Part shown: positions 7,567 to 13,445 of the stretch, piece by piece
How the letters are laid out: every line of letters begins with the position of its first letter
How positions within the stretch are numbered: position 1 is the first letter of the stretch
DNA from: Euryarchaeota archaeon UBA19
GTDB lineage: Archaea; Thermoplasmatota; Poseidoniia; Poseidoniales; Thalassarchaeaceae
Assembly: GCA_002502175.1 (NCBI GenBank)
Contig: DAPQ01000073.1
Location: forward strand, 579-14,023
Length of the DNA: 13,445 nucleotides
Reading direction: 5' to 3'
Notes under the pieces: generated by a model
Told to the model about the DNA's origin: nothing
The model's database searches: none
What the model saw: only the letters and a program-made list of their open reading frames with translations
Translations under genes and position numbers: made by a program

Positions 7567-8793
7567 TCAATGGATTGACTCTTCGGCAGGTGGTGCCGCT
7601 GAGTGATATCGATAACGGAGGAATATTGCGATTGCGATTAGAACAATCGGAGTTGATGGAAATATCATATCTCCCTCGTTTGCGAATCTAATCCAATTCC
7701 CTATACCCATTATTCCGAGGATTCCAGACATCGTTGAAATGGCAGATAAAATTCGAGAATTGAATAGAGCCTTCTGCAACAGTGGAACTTTCTCGATGAT
7801 GGTAACTGCCGGTTCTGGTCTGCCCGATTGGTGAGATACTGCCTCTACAACATCGAGCATAGCTTGCTCATATTCCCAAATAACCACTCCACCTGTGTGA
7901 GCACTAAAGGAACGCTTACTACACCATTTAGCGGGTGCTTTAGACGACCAGCCATGAATCAAAGCAGCCCTTAAGGTGCTTATTTCTAATTCGGTTTCTG
8001 AATTCCAATGTAGGCGAGATAAGTCATGCAATAGGCTTGCAAGGTCACGAATTGCTGGAAGATCTAAGTTGGTTTCAATGAGACCGTGAGCAAGCCTAGA
8101 AGGTCCTAATCTAATTGTCATCCTACCCTTCTCATCTTGCGAGAACATACTGAAACGAACATCTCCGAGACTGAGCGTCGCTGGCGCCCCTCGAGTAAAT
8201 GGTGCTCTCCATAGAGCAGAGGCTTTCAGCCGTTGTTCGATTTCTCCAAATCTCTCATTCCAGCGTTTTTGGTCCGGAGGATTTGTCCATTCCTCTTCGG
8301 CAGCTTTGTGATAATCGCCTAAATTAGCCCCGCAACGGTAGATGAGTGCTTTCGCCGAGTTCAAATCATTACGCTGAAGATGATCCATGAGTACTAACTT
8401 TGCATCCGTAATTGCTGCTTTTTCTCTACGTAAGAGAATTAAATCCAATTCATCATGCTGAAAGCCTCCACAAGGGATGTTGGAACCTTCTGGAGCGATA
8501 CGGGAGCGTGGTCGAAGGTTCGGACCGCCCCATGGTTGTACCTCGGCTATCCAATTACCGTCCGCCGCTTCTATGGAATACACTGGCCCCCTATCGGTAG
8601 CCTCTACGCGAATACTGCTCACTTCTGCCGGAACTTCTCCCCAGGGTTCCAACTCCTCAGTTGCAGCGTTCCAACCTTCAACAGTGGCTAGAGATTCATT
8701 TGGCTCAAGAAGGTTCAATCTGAATCTCATCCCTCTCATGAGATGTGCTGTGAAGCCTACAGGGGGCTCTGTGTCGCAATCGACCTCCACCAT
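7567..8793 (-). CDS. Unrecognised protein with two C-terminal membrane helices
   Basis: I do not recognise this protein. From the ATG at 8793 it has 408 residues. The first 340 or so look soluble: a beta-rich N-terminal part (to about residue 110) with several Trp and Pro residues, a charged helical middle (about 120-210; LILLRREKAAITDAKLVLMD, then WNERFGEIEQRLKAS), and a mixed part to about 335 including HDLSRLHWNSETELEIS. Two hydrophobic helices follow near 346-367 and 379-395, then a short polar tail, so it is probably tail-anchored with the bulk on one side of the membrane. No signal peptide is seen. The frame stays open to 9003, but a start there would run through the oppositely oriented HAD gene's beginning. 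It converges stop-to-stop on the mutase and diverges from the HAD gene. No function is proposed. Confidence 0.78.
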   Translation of the reverse strand: MVEVDCDTEPPVGFTAHLMRGMRFRLNLLEPNESLATVEGWNAATEELEPWGEVPAEVSSIRVEATDRGPVYSIEAADGNWIAEVQPWGGPNLRPRSRIAPEGSNIPCGGFQHDELDLILLRREKAAITDAKLVLMDHLQRNDLNSAKALIYRCGANLGDYHKAAEEEWTNPPDQKRWNERFGEIEQRLKASALWRAPFTRGAPATLSLGDVRFSMFSQDEKGRMTIRLGPSRLAHGLIETNLDLPAIRDLASLLHDLSRLHWNSETELEISTLRAALIHGWSSKAPAKWCSKRSFSAHTGGVVIWEYEQAMLDVVEAVSHQSGRPEPAVTIIEKVPLLQKALFNSRILSAISTMSGILGIMGIGNWIRFANEGDMIFPSTPIVLIAIAIFLRYRYHSAAPPAEESIH

Positions 8794-8935
8794 TGCGGCG
8801 GGACGCCATGCGCTGTTGAAGGCTGAATCCGACTGCGACACGACCAGCCGAAGCGCAATGAGGGCTTGATGGAATCGGTTGGGGGAGTTCTTTACTTTCC
8901 AAAGGCTTGATTCGGGATTGGCTAGACGATTGGCT

Positions 8936-9481
8936 ATGATGGAGGCACCGATTGAGATGCCGTTGGCCGTCGATATGGATGGCACACTAATTCTGACTGA
9001 CATGAGTGTGATGAGCGCTAAGCGTGTATTTCTCCGTAAACCATGGACGATATTTTCGACAATATTTCTTGAATTGACGGGAAAGAGAGCGAAATGGAAG
9101 AAGAATCTTGCTCGTCAGTTGAAATTTGACCCTGATGAATTACAGTACCATGAAGCATTTGTTGACTGGTTAACCGGAGAAAGTGCTAGAGGAAGGAAAC
9201 TCATTTTGGCGACTGCATCGGACCGATTGGTGGCTGAGATAATCGCAGCACATGTTGGTTTGTTTGACGATGTAATGGGATCGGATGGGAATATCAATCT
9301 GAGAGATCATAAGAAGGCGGAGGCATTGATTGCAAGATATGGTGAGAAAGGATTTGGATACGCCGGAAATAGCGTTCATGACATTCCTGTTTGGGACCAT
9401 GCAGGACAGGTAATCGTAGTAAATCCTGAGAGAGGCCTATTGGACAAGGTAGGGGATTCAGCGGACCTTGTTTTTGAGTGA
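8936..9481 (+). CDS. HAD-superfamily phosphatase, like the HAD domain of HAD-UbiA fusion proteins
   Basis: A 181-residue haloacid dehalogenase-type hydrolase. Motif I is AVDMDGTLILTD (nucleophile D13, D15), motif II LATASDR, motif III lysine in RDHKKAEAL, and motif IV GYAGNSVHDIPVW, where Asn replaces the usual first acidic residue. The spacing and the phrases ATASDR, GLFDDVMGSDG and YAGNS resemble, from memory, the N-terminal HAD domain of bacterial proteins that fuse it to a UbiA prenyltransferase (decaprenyl-phosphate phosphoribosyltransferase-like). Here it stands alone, with no UbiA part in the window, 67 bases before a cis-prenyltransferase. That suggests dephosphorylation of a polyprenyl-linked or sugar phosphate, which is inference. 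Start choice: ATG-ATG at 8936/8939; a TTG at 8879 would extend it, and the ATG at 8957 is a shorter option. Confidence 0.85.
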   Translation: MMEAPIEMPLAVDMDGTLILTDMSVMSAKRVFLRKPWTIFSTIFLELTGKRAKWKKNLARQLKFDPDELQYHEAFVDWLTGESARGRKLILATASDRLVAEIIAAHVGLFDDVMGSDGNINLRDHKKAEALIARYGEKGFGYAGNSVHDIPVWDHAGQVIVVNPERGLLDKVGDSADLVFE

Positions 9482-9487
9482 TTTTTG
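9470..9487 (+). terminator. Possible oligo-T terminator after the HAD gene
   Basis: Two T5 runs (9471-9475 and 9482-9486) flank the HAD stop codon on the plus strand, with no hairpin. Archaeal transcription often ends at such T-runs, so the HAD gene and the cis-prenyltransferase may be separate transcripts. Weak, since T-rich stretches are common. Confidence 0.25.
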
Positions 9488-9518
9488 TGAATCAAATGCG
9501 AACCTTTGCCGCCGACGA

Positions 9519-9526
9519 CCTTTAGC
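9519..9526 (+). promoter_or_regulatory. TATA-like element for the cis-prenyltransferase gene
   Basis: CCTTTAGC is centred about 26-27 bases before the ATG at 9549, the same leaderless spacing as the element proposed for the channel gene. The match to an archaeal TATA box is poor; position is the main argument. Confidence 0.25.
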
Positions 9527-9548
9527 GCAGTAGTCATTTGGTTTAGAC

Positions 9549-10439
9549 ATGGGAAGAACCCGCAGTGCGTTAGGGCGTAGAATTGATGCTCTCGCTCACT
9601 GGCTACTGCGGTGGCGACTTATTGCAACTCCAGCCAAATGGGTAGCGAATTCTAGGCTGGCATGGAGTTTCATTTCTCGTACTGACAGAATCAGAAGGAA
9701 TCGACTTCGTGAGAGGGTGATTTCCTCAGGACCGGATATGATGCCAAAGCATATCTCGATGATTATGGATGGTAATCGAAGATTCGCATGGAATCGTTCA
9801 TTGCAAACAGAAGCGGGTCACTCTGCTGGAAAGCAGAAATTGAAGGAAGTCATGCGTTGGGTTCTCGACCTAGAGATTCCTTACCTAACCGTCTATGCGT
9901 TGTCTACTGAGAACCTATCCTCTCGAGATGATAATGAACTCGAGACCCTATTCGATCTCTATGTATCTGGACTGGAAGAAATTTCACAGGACCCATTGAT
10001 TCATGATAACAAGGTTAGAGTTCAGGTAGTAGGACGAAAGGAGCTACTTCCTGATAGAGTTCGAGATGCAATCAAAAAAGCAGAAGATGCAACCTCGCAG
10101 TACAGCGATTTCCTATTCACAGTCTGTCTTGCATATGGCGGCAGAGAGGAAATTGTCGATGCGGTCAAGGAAATCGCCGAGGCCCATGCTTCTGGTACGA
10201 TTGAACTCGATTCAATCGACCCATCAACTATCTCAAATAGACTCTATACTGCAGATTTACCAGACCCTGATTTAGTAATCAGAACCTCGGGTGAAGAAAG
10301 GGTTTCGAATTTCCTTTTGTGGCAGATAGCCTATTCAGAACTATACTTCTCCGATGTACATTGGCCATCTTTTGGTCGAAGAGACCTATACGAAGCGATT
10401 GAAGATTATCAAATGAGGAAGAGACGCTATGGAAGCTGA
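9549..10439 (+). CDS. uppS: cis-Prenyltransferase (polyprenyl/dolichyl diphosphate synthase)
   Basis: Elongates an allylic diphosphate with isopentenyl diphosphate in cis to make the long polyprenyl diphosphate that becomes the membrane carrier for glycan assembly. The 296 residues contain PKHISMIMDGNRRFAWNR (catalytic D74), GHSAGKQKL, the YALSTENLSSR segment that binds substrate, CLAYGGREEI, and the C-terminal signature DLVIRTSGEERVSNFLLWQ followed by ELYF. 'MDGNRR', with Arg where most bacteria have Gly, is the form I associate with archaeal and eukaryotic enzymes. A basic, Trp-rich N-terminal extension of about 65 residues precedes the catalytic domain and may help membrane association. 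It is 67 bases after the HAD gene and overlaps the Nudix gene by 11 bases. Product chain length cannot be read from the sequence. Confidence 0.94.
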   Translation: MGRTRSALGRRIDALAHWLLRWRLIATPAKWVANSRLAWSFISRTDRIRRNRLRERVISSGPDMMPKHISMIMDGNRRFAWNRSLQTEAGHSAGKQKLKEVMRWVLDLEIPYLTVYALSTENLSSRDDNELETLFDLYVSGLEEISQDPLIHDNKVRVQVVGRKELLPDRVRDAIKKAEDATSQYSDFLFTVCLAYGGREEIVDAVKEIAEAHASGTIELDSIDPSTISNRLYTADLPDPDLVIRTSGEERVSNFLLWQIAYSELYFSDVHWPSFGRRDLYEAIEDYQMRKRRYGS

Positions 10440-10893
10440 AGAGAATACCAAGCGTTGTTCTACATGTGGTAGGGATGGATATCATAGTCCATCGGTTACC
10501 GTTGATGCCGTAGCGGCAAGAGAAACCAATAATGGACTCGAATTGCTGATGATAGAACGTGGTCCAGACCCAGCAGTATGGGAAGGAATGTGGGCATTTC
10601 CAGGGGGTTTTGTCGATTATGGAGAAGACCCAGAAGATGCGGTTCTACGTGAATTACAGGAAGAAACCGGCATAGAAGGCCAAAATCCCAGAGTTTTGCA
10701 TGTACTAGGTGCACCGGGTAGAGATCCTCGAAAACACTGTGTGGGTCTTTTCTATCTCGTTGATGCTGATATCGATACCGAGCCGGAAGGGGCGGACGAC
10801 GCAGTATCGGCTGCATGGGTGCCGATCGACGAGCTGACCAAAGATACCGTCGCCGCAGACCACTTGGATATCGTGGATATGCTTAGGGAATGA
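10429..10893 (+). CDS. Nudix hydrolase
   Basis: A 154-residue Nudix-fold enzyme that hydrolyses a nucleoside diphosphate linked to another group. The Nudix box is complete: GGFVDYGEDPEDAVL followed by RELQEETGI (about residues 60-82), preceded by WEGMWAFPGG. A short N-terminal CSTCG (residues 10-14) gives a CxxC pair, possibly half of a metal site or a relic of the zinc ribbon seen in some Nudix proteins; no second pair is present. The ATG at 10429 lies inside the cis-prenyltransferase gene, with an 11-base overlap, so the two are probably translationally coupled. The WAFPGGFV arrangement is typical of ADP-ribose pyrophosphatase-like members, but substrates are notoriously hard to infer in this family and I do not assign one. 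Confidence 0.92.
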   Translation: MEAEENTKRCSTCGRDGYHSPSVTVDAVAARETNNGLELLMIERGPDPAVWEGMWAFPGGFVDYGEDPEDAVLRELQEETGIEGQNPRVLHVLGAPGRDPRKHCVGLFYLVDADIDTEPEGADDAVSAAWVPIDELTKDTVAADHLDIVDMLRE

Positions 10894-10934
10894 TGAGGGA
10901 ATAACCCTATCATCCGAGTTTGACTGGTTTGTGC

Positions 10935-11312
10935 ATGAGTAAGAAGCAACCAATCTATGCAGGCGTAAAACCAATGTTTCCATACAATCCTTGTATGGTT
11001 GTTGGAGACGATATTTGGGTCGCCGGTCAAATTGGAATTGACGGTGGCGATTCTATGGCTGAACAGGCCGCCAGCGCATTATCAAAAATCGATGCACTGC
11101 TAGGCGAAGCCGGATCAGATAAAGCAGATTTGGTTATGGTCATGGTGCTACTAGAAGATATGGCTGAATTTGGCGAATTTAACGAAGTCTACGCTGCTTG
11201 GTTAGAGGGTACTATTCTTCCTGCTCGTGCCGCTTATGGTGTAAGGGAATTACCTGCAGGTGCAAAGGTAGAGGTCGTGGCTCGGGCTGTACGGGGTTCC
11301 GGGTCGAATTGA
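10935..11312 (+). CDS. ridA: RidA/YjgF-family protein (enamine/imine deaminase-like)
   Basis: Small cytosolic protein of 125 residues. Family members hydrolyse reactive enamine/imine intermediates such as 2-aminoacrylate released by PLP enzymes. Visible family features are DIWVAGQIGIDGG, the AEQAASALSKIDALLGEAGS helix, a VLLEDMAEFGEFNEVYAAW segment, and the C-terminal PARAAYGVRELPAGAKVEVV. By eye, the Arg in PARAA matches catalytic Arg105 of E. coli RidA and the Glu in KVEVV matches Glu120, so activity is plausible. The second Glu of the E. coli IEIE segment is Val here. I start at the ATG at 10935; an in-frame TTG at 10920 would add five residues. It lies 41 bases after the Nudix gene and 72 before the phosphohexomutase. 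Confidence 0.9.
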   Translation: MSKKQPIYAGVKPMFPYNPCMVVGDDIWVAGQIGIDGGDSMAEQAASALSKIDALLGEAGSDKADLVMVMVLLEDMAEFGEFNEVYAAWLEGTILPARAAYGVRELPAGAKVEVVARAVRGSGSN

Positions 11313-11384
11313 GCCTTCAAGATTCGATTATTCACTTGCCATAGCCACGATGGAATGATGAAGGAAAAGTGCTCCGTCTAATCC

Positions 11385-12767
11385 ATGAGTGTGTTCAAGG
11401 CCTACGATATTCGTGGGCTGGCCGGTAGTCAACTGGATGCAGAGTTCGCCCGTAGGTTGGGGTCTGCACTGGTTACTCATGTCGATGCTAAATCAATTGC
11501 AGTGGCTCGAGATATTCGTGAATCAGGACCTGAATTATATGAGGCTTTTTTGCTGGGAATAACCGAATCAGGGGCTGATGTTATCGACCTTGGAATTACT
11601 ACTACTGGAGTCTTATATCGGGCCACTGTGGACTTGTCTGTCGATGCAGCAGTGGCAATTACTGCGAGCCATAACCCTCCTGAGTATAACGGATTCAAGA
11701 TTTGTCGAGGGACTTTACCAATGGCTGGAGAAGAATTGCAGGAACTGAAGGCTACTTTCGATGCAGGTGATTTCCACAGCGGGTCTGGAACAATAACTGA
11801 GATGCCAGAATTTGAAGAACAAGTATTGCAGACCATCGTAGAAAATGCAGGAATGCCTCAACGCTCAATCAGAATCGCAATCGATTGTGGCAATGCTGTA
11901 CCTGGTCCATTGACAGTATCTCTAATGCAAAAACTTGGAGTTGACTTAGTACCAATTCATTGTGACTGGGACAATACTTTCCCTAACCACCCTCCTGACC
12001 CAACACGGCAGAAGAATATGGTCGATTTATCGAAAGCCGTAGTTGAGAATAATTGTGAATTTGGAATCGGTATGGATGGAGATGGAGACCGGATAGGAGT
12101 GGTTGATGAGAAAGGCCGATTCATACACCCGGACCGTTTAATGGCGGTAATTGCGGCAGATGTTTTGGTTGATCGCCGCGATGGAACAGAGGCGGAGCGT
12201 ACCGTTTTCTTCGATGTAAAGTGCAGTATGGCACTAGAAGAAGCGATACTAGCTAGTGGTGGAGTGCCAAAGATGGTGCGTACCGGACACTCATTCATGA
12301 AGAGAGAATTACGAAGTAATCCAGAAGCGGTTATGGCAGGTGAAATGTCAGGTCATTTCTTCCTCCATGATAGATGGCCCGGATTCGATTGCTCGCTATA
12401 CAATGCAGCTCGTTTGCTGGAAATAGTCGGACGTGATTCTTCACCCAAGGATGGTGGGATGAGTTTCTCACAGAGATTTGCTAACCTACCAGATTACCCT
12501 TCAACAGATGAAACAAAAATTCCGTTAGTTGCAGGAAGAGAAGAAACCATGGCGGCTGTAGAACATGCATTTGCAGATATGGAAAAGTCGACTGTGGACG
12601 GAATCAGAGTTCGCTATTCTGATGGTTGGTATCTTTGCAGACCCTCGAATACAGAGCCGATTTTGGTAATGCGAGCAGAAGGTCGAGACGATTCAGCACT
12701 GGCAGCAATTATTGAGGACGTTAACTCCCGAATTGGTCATATGCTGGATTTGAGTAACCTCAGATGA
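11385..12767 (+). CDS. manB: Phosphomannomutase/phosphoglucomutase
   Basis: Interconverts hexose 6-phosphate and hexose 1-phosphate, supplying mannose-1-P or glucose-1-P for nucleotide sugars. The 460 residues show the four expected domains: AYDIRG near the start (residues 6-11); the catalytic phosphoserine loop TASHNP (S95); the magnesium loop GMDGDGDRIGVV (D231, D233, D235); the sugar-recognition loop GEMSGHFF (319-326); and the phosphate-binding loop RPSNTEP (419-425). GEMSGH with TGHSFMKRE and DRWPGFDCSLYNAARLLE closely resembles the bifunctional bacterial PMM/PGM type (AlgC-like) rather than glucosamine mutase. Dual specificity is inferred. Its presence near a cis-prenyltransferase fits supply of sugar nucleotides for lipid-linked glycans. 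The stop abuts the stop of the next, converging gene. A 72-base spacer precedes it; I saw no convincing ribosome-binding site. Confidence 0.94.
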   Translation: MSVFKAYDIRGLAGSQLDAEFARRLGSALVTHVDAKSIAVARDIRESGPELYEAFLLGITESGADVIDLGITTTGVLYRATVDLSVDAAVAITASHNPPEYNGFKICRGTLPMAGEELQELKATFDAGDFHSGSGTITEMPEFEEQVLQTIVENAGMPQRSIRIAIDCGNAVPGPLTVSLMQKLGVDLVPIHCDWDNTFPNHPPDPTRQKNMVDLSKAVVENNCEFGIGMDGDGDRIGVVDEKGRFIHPDRLMAVIAADVLVDRRDGTEAERTVFFDVKCSMALEEAILASGGVPKMVRTGHSFMKRELRSNPEAVMAGEMSGHFFLHDRWPGFDCSLYNAARLLEIVGRDSSPKDGGMSFSQRFANLPDYPSTDETKIPLVAGREETMAAVEHAFADMEKSTVDGIRVRYSDGWYLCRPSNTEPILVMRAEGRDDSALAAIIEDVNSRIGHMLDLSNLR

Positions 12768-13310
12768 TTACTCCATTCCGCCATCGGTTAACATTAGTGG
12801 TATTGCTACAATTATACCACAAATAGCATAACAGAAAATACCGCAAACTCCAGATCCTACGCCCATTATGGCACCAAAACCACCTGTATCTGCAGTATCC
12901 ATGGCATTACCTTGAATTGTAGATATTACAATCGAAGAAATCCAAGCAATAGCAAATGCCCCAAACATAAGCCAAATACCTTTTTTCTGGTATTGAGTAA
13001 TCTGATAACCAGCGAAAATAGAAATTACTCCCACTATAATTGAAGATAGTATGGCCACAACAAAATATTCTGTCGGATAGCTTATCGGATTCCCTTCAAG
13101 ATCCGTCGCTCCAAAATCCGACAGCAGGGTTAGTGGCGATCCGAGTAAATTGAACGCTCCCCAGATGATAACCAGTATCCCAATTACCTTTGCAGCTTGG
13201 TTCTTCTGAACTGGGTAATTCGGACCAGTGTTGACGAATACTCTTCCCGCATCTACTACTGTTGGTTCTGTTGTACCTTCTAGAGTACCAGAGTTTAGCT
13301 CTTCTTCCAT
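12768..13310 (-). CDS. Unrecognised four-helix membrane protein
   Basis: I do not recognise this 180-residue protein. A polar, acidic N-terminal segment of about 35 residues is followed by four hydrophobic helices near 40-62, 82-102, 111-132 and 146-172. The last is rich in Gly and Cys (GVGSGVCGIFCYAICG) and the chain ends in a short polar LTDGGME tail. There is no signal-peptide cleavage site or catalytic motif. The ATG at 13310 is the only plausible early start. It converges stop-to-stop on the phosphohexomutase and lies 48 bases downstream of another minus-strand gene. Proteins of this type are often annotated as DUF or hypothetical integral membrane proteins; no role is proposed. Confidence 0.8.
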   Translation of the reverse strand: MEEELNSGTLEGTTEPTVVDAGRVFVNTGPNYPVQKNQAAKVIGILVIIWGAFNLLGSPLTLLSDFGATDLEGNPISYPTEYFVVAILSSIIVGVISIFAGYQITQYQKKGIWLMFGAFAIAWISSIVISTIQGNAMDTADTGGFGAIMGVGSGVCGIFCYAICGIIVAIPLMLTDGGME

Positions 13311-13336
13311 ACCTAATTCTAATTACTCAGGGCTGA

Positions 13337-13346
13337 TTAGTATTTT
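13337..13346 (-). promoter_or_regulatory. Possible TATA-like element for the four-helix membrane protein
   Basis: On the minus strand AAAATACTAA is centred about 32 bases before the ATG at 13310, inside the 48-base spacer. Its A/T richness and distance suit an archaeal promoter with a very short leader. Based on position and composition only. Confidence 0.3.
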
Positions 13347-13358
13347 GGCGTCATTTCT

Positions 13359-13445
13359 CTAACGAAACTTTTCTGCAGAATGTTGCAGTGCTTCGATAAC
13401 CGGCATTCTATCTCCACAAAGCATCTGCAAACAGGCTCCTCCACC
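13359..13445 (-). CDS. C-terminal tail of a gene entering from the right edge (possibly shikimate dehydrogenase)
   Basis: An open minus-strand frame enters at the window edge and stops at TAG (13361-13359), giving 28 residues that begin GGGACLQMLCGDRMPVIEAL and end EKFR. It lies 48 bases upstream of the four-helix gene in the same direction. The pattern of small residues, a hydrophobic stretch, Gly, then PV and a final amphipathic helix loosely resembles the C-terminus of shikimate dehydrogenases (QGAxxFxxWTGxxxPV), but the usual Trp and Glu are replaced. The fragment is too short to be sure it is coding, and the enzyme name is a guess. Confidence 0.45.
   Translation of the reverse strand, partial: GGGACLQMLCGDRMPVIEALQHSAEKFR

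Noticed and set aside
8477..8869. A 130-residue plus-strand open frame opposite the 408-residue protein
   Set aside because: Its sequence looks like a shadow (Ser, Pro and Arg clusters), while the opposite strand has coherent protein-like composition and membrane helices.
8879..8935. TTG start for the HAD phosphatase at 8879
   Set aside because: The added 19 residues show no HAD-like feature, and ATG codons at 8936/8939 sit close to motif I as usual in the family.
8794..9003. N-terminal extension of the 408-residue protein to 9003
   Set aside because: It would overlap the start of the HAD gene, including its catalytic DMDGT codons, and the ATG at 8793 gives a normal divergent spacer of 142 bases.
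10895..10909. AGGG-AATAA-CCCT inverted repeat after the Nudix gene
   Set aside because: Arms are only four bases with no following T-run, too weak to call a terminator or operator.
11313..11384. 72-base spacer of tRNA-like length before the phosphohexomutase
   Set aside because: No acceptor-stem complementarity, GTTC-type T-loop or anticodon arm could be drawn; it is treated as plain leader sequence.
1..13445. Search for CRISPR arrays, insertion sequences, integrase or toxin-antitoxin genes, and defence systems
   Set aside because: No direct-repeat array, transposase motif or defence-type gene was seen; every sizeable frame is assigned to a chromosomal gene or is an unknown without such features.

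Overview
The window is a compact, protein-coding stretch with no rRNA, tRNA, mobile element or CRISPR array that I can see. It most resembles a marine planktonic euryarchaeon of the Poseidoniales (Marine Group II) type. This is an inference from content: a large secreted M14 carboxypeptidase with acidic calcium-binding-type repeats beside a sodium/amino-acid symporter, a cis-prenyltransferase with the 'MDGNRR' variant of the catalytic motif, a bacterial/plant-type HisRS, very short spacers, and start regions where a TATA-like element lies about 27 bases before an ATG (leaderless style). No phylogenetic marker here settles the lineage.

Layout. Positions 1-5732 on the minus strand form one tight gene string, transcribed from right to left: secreted M14 carboxypeptidase, NSS-family sodium symporter, GtrA-like small membrane protein, then histidyl-tRNA synthetase (hisS), which runs off the left edge. 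Spacing is a 1-base overlap, then 9 and 26 bases. hisS carries an apparent one-base frameshift near position 190 that separates the catalytic domain from the anticodon-binding domain. A divergent promoter region (5733-5832) holds a 7+3+7 palindrome. Rightward from it come an MscS-type channel and a cofactor-dependent phosphoglycerate mutase.

The mutase converges stop-to-stop on an unrecognised 408-residue protein with two C-terminal membrane segments. Diverging from that gene is a plus-strand series: a HAD phosphatase like the HAD part of HAD-UbiA fusion proteins, a cis-prenyltransferase, a Nudix hydrolase overlapping it, a RidA-family protein and a phosphomannomutase/phosphoglucomutase. The last one again abuts, with no spacer, a minus-strand four-helix membrane protein. 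The C-terminal tail of another minus-strand gene lies at the right edge.

Two functional themes stand out. The left string looks like peptide scavenging: an exported peptidase frees amino acids and a sodium symporter could take them up. The right half leans to polyprenol and sugar-phosphate chemistry (cis-prenyltransferase, HAD phosphatase, phosphohexomutase), as needed for lipid-linked glycan assembly. I found no defence system or obviously new multi-gene machine. The least explained item is the 408-residue protein; the most unexpected are the plant-organelle-like HisRS and the HAD/cis-prenyltransferase pairing.
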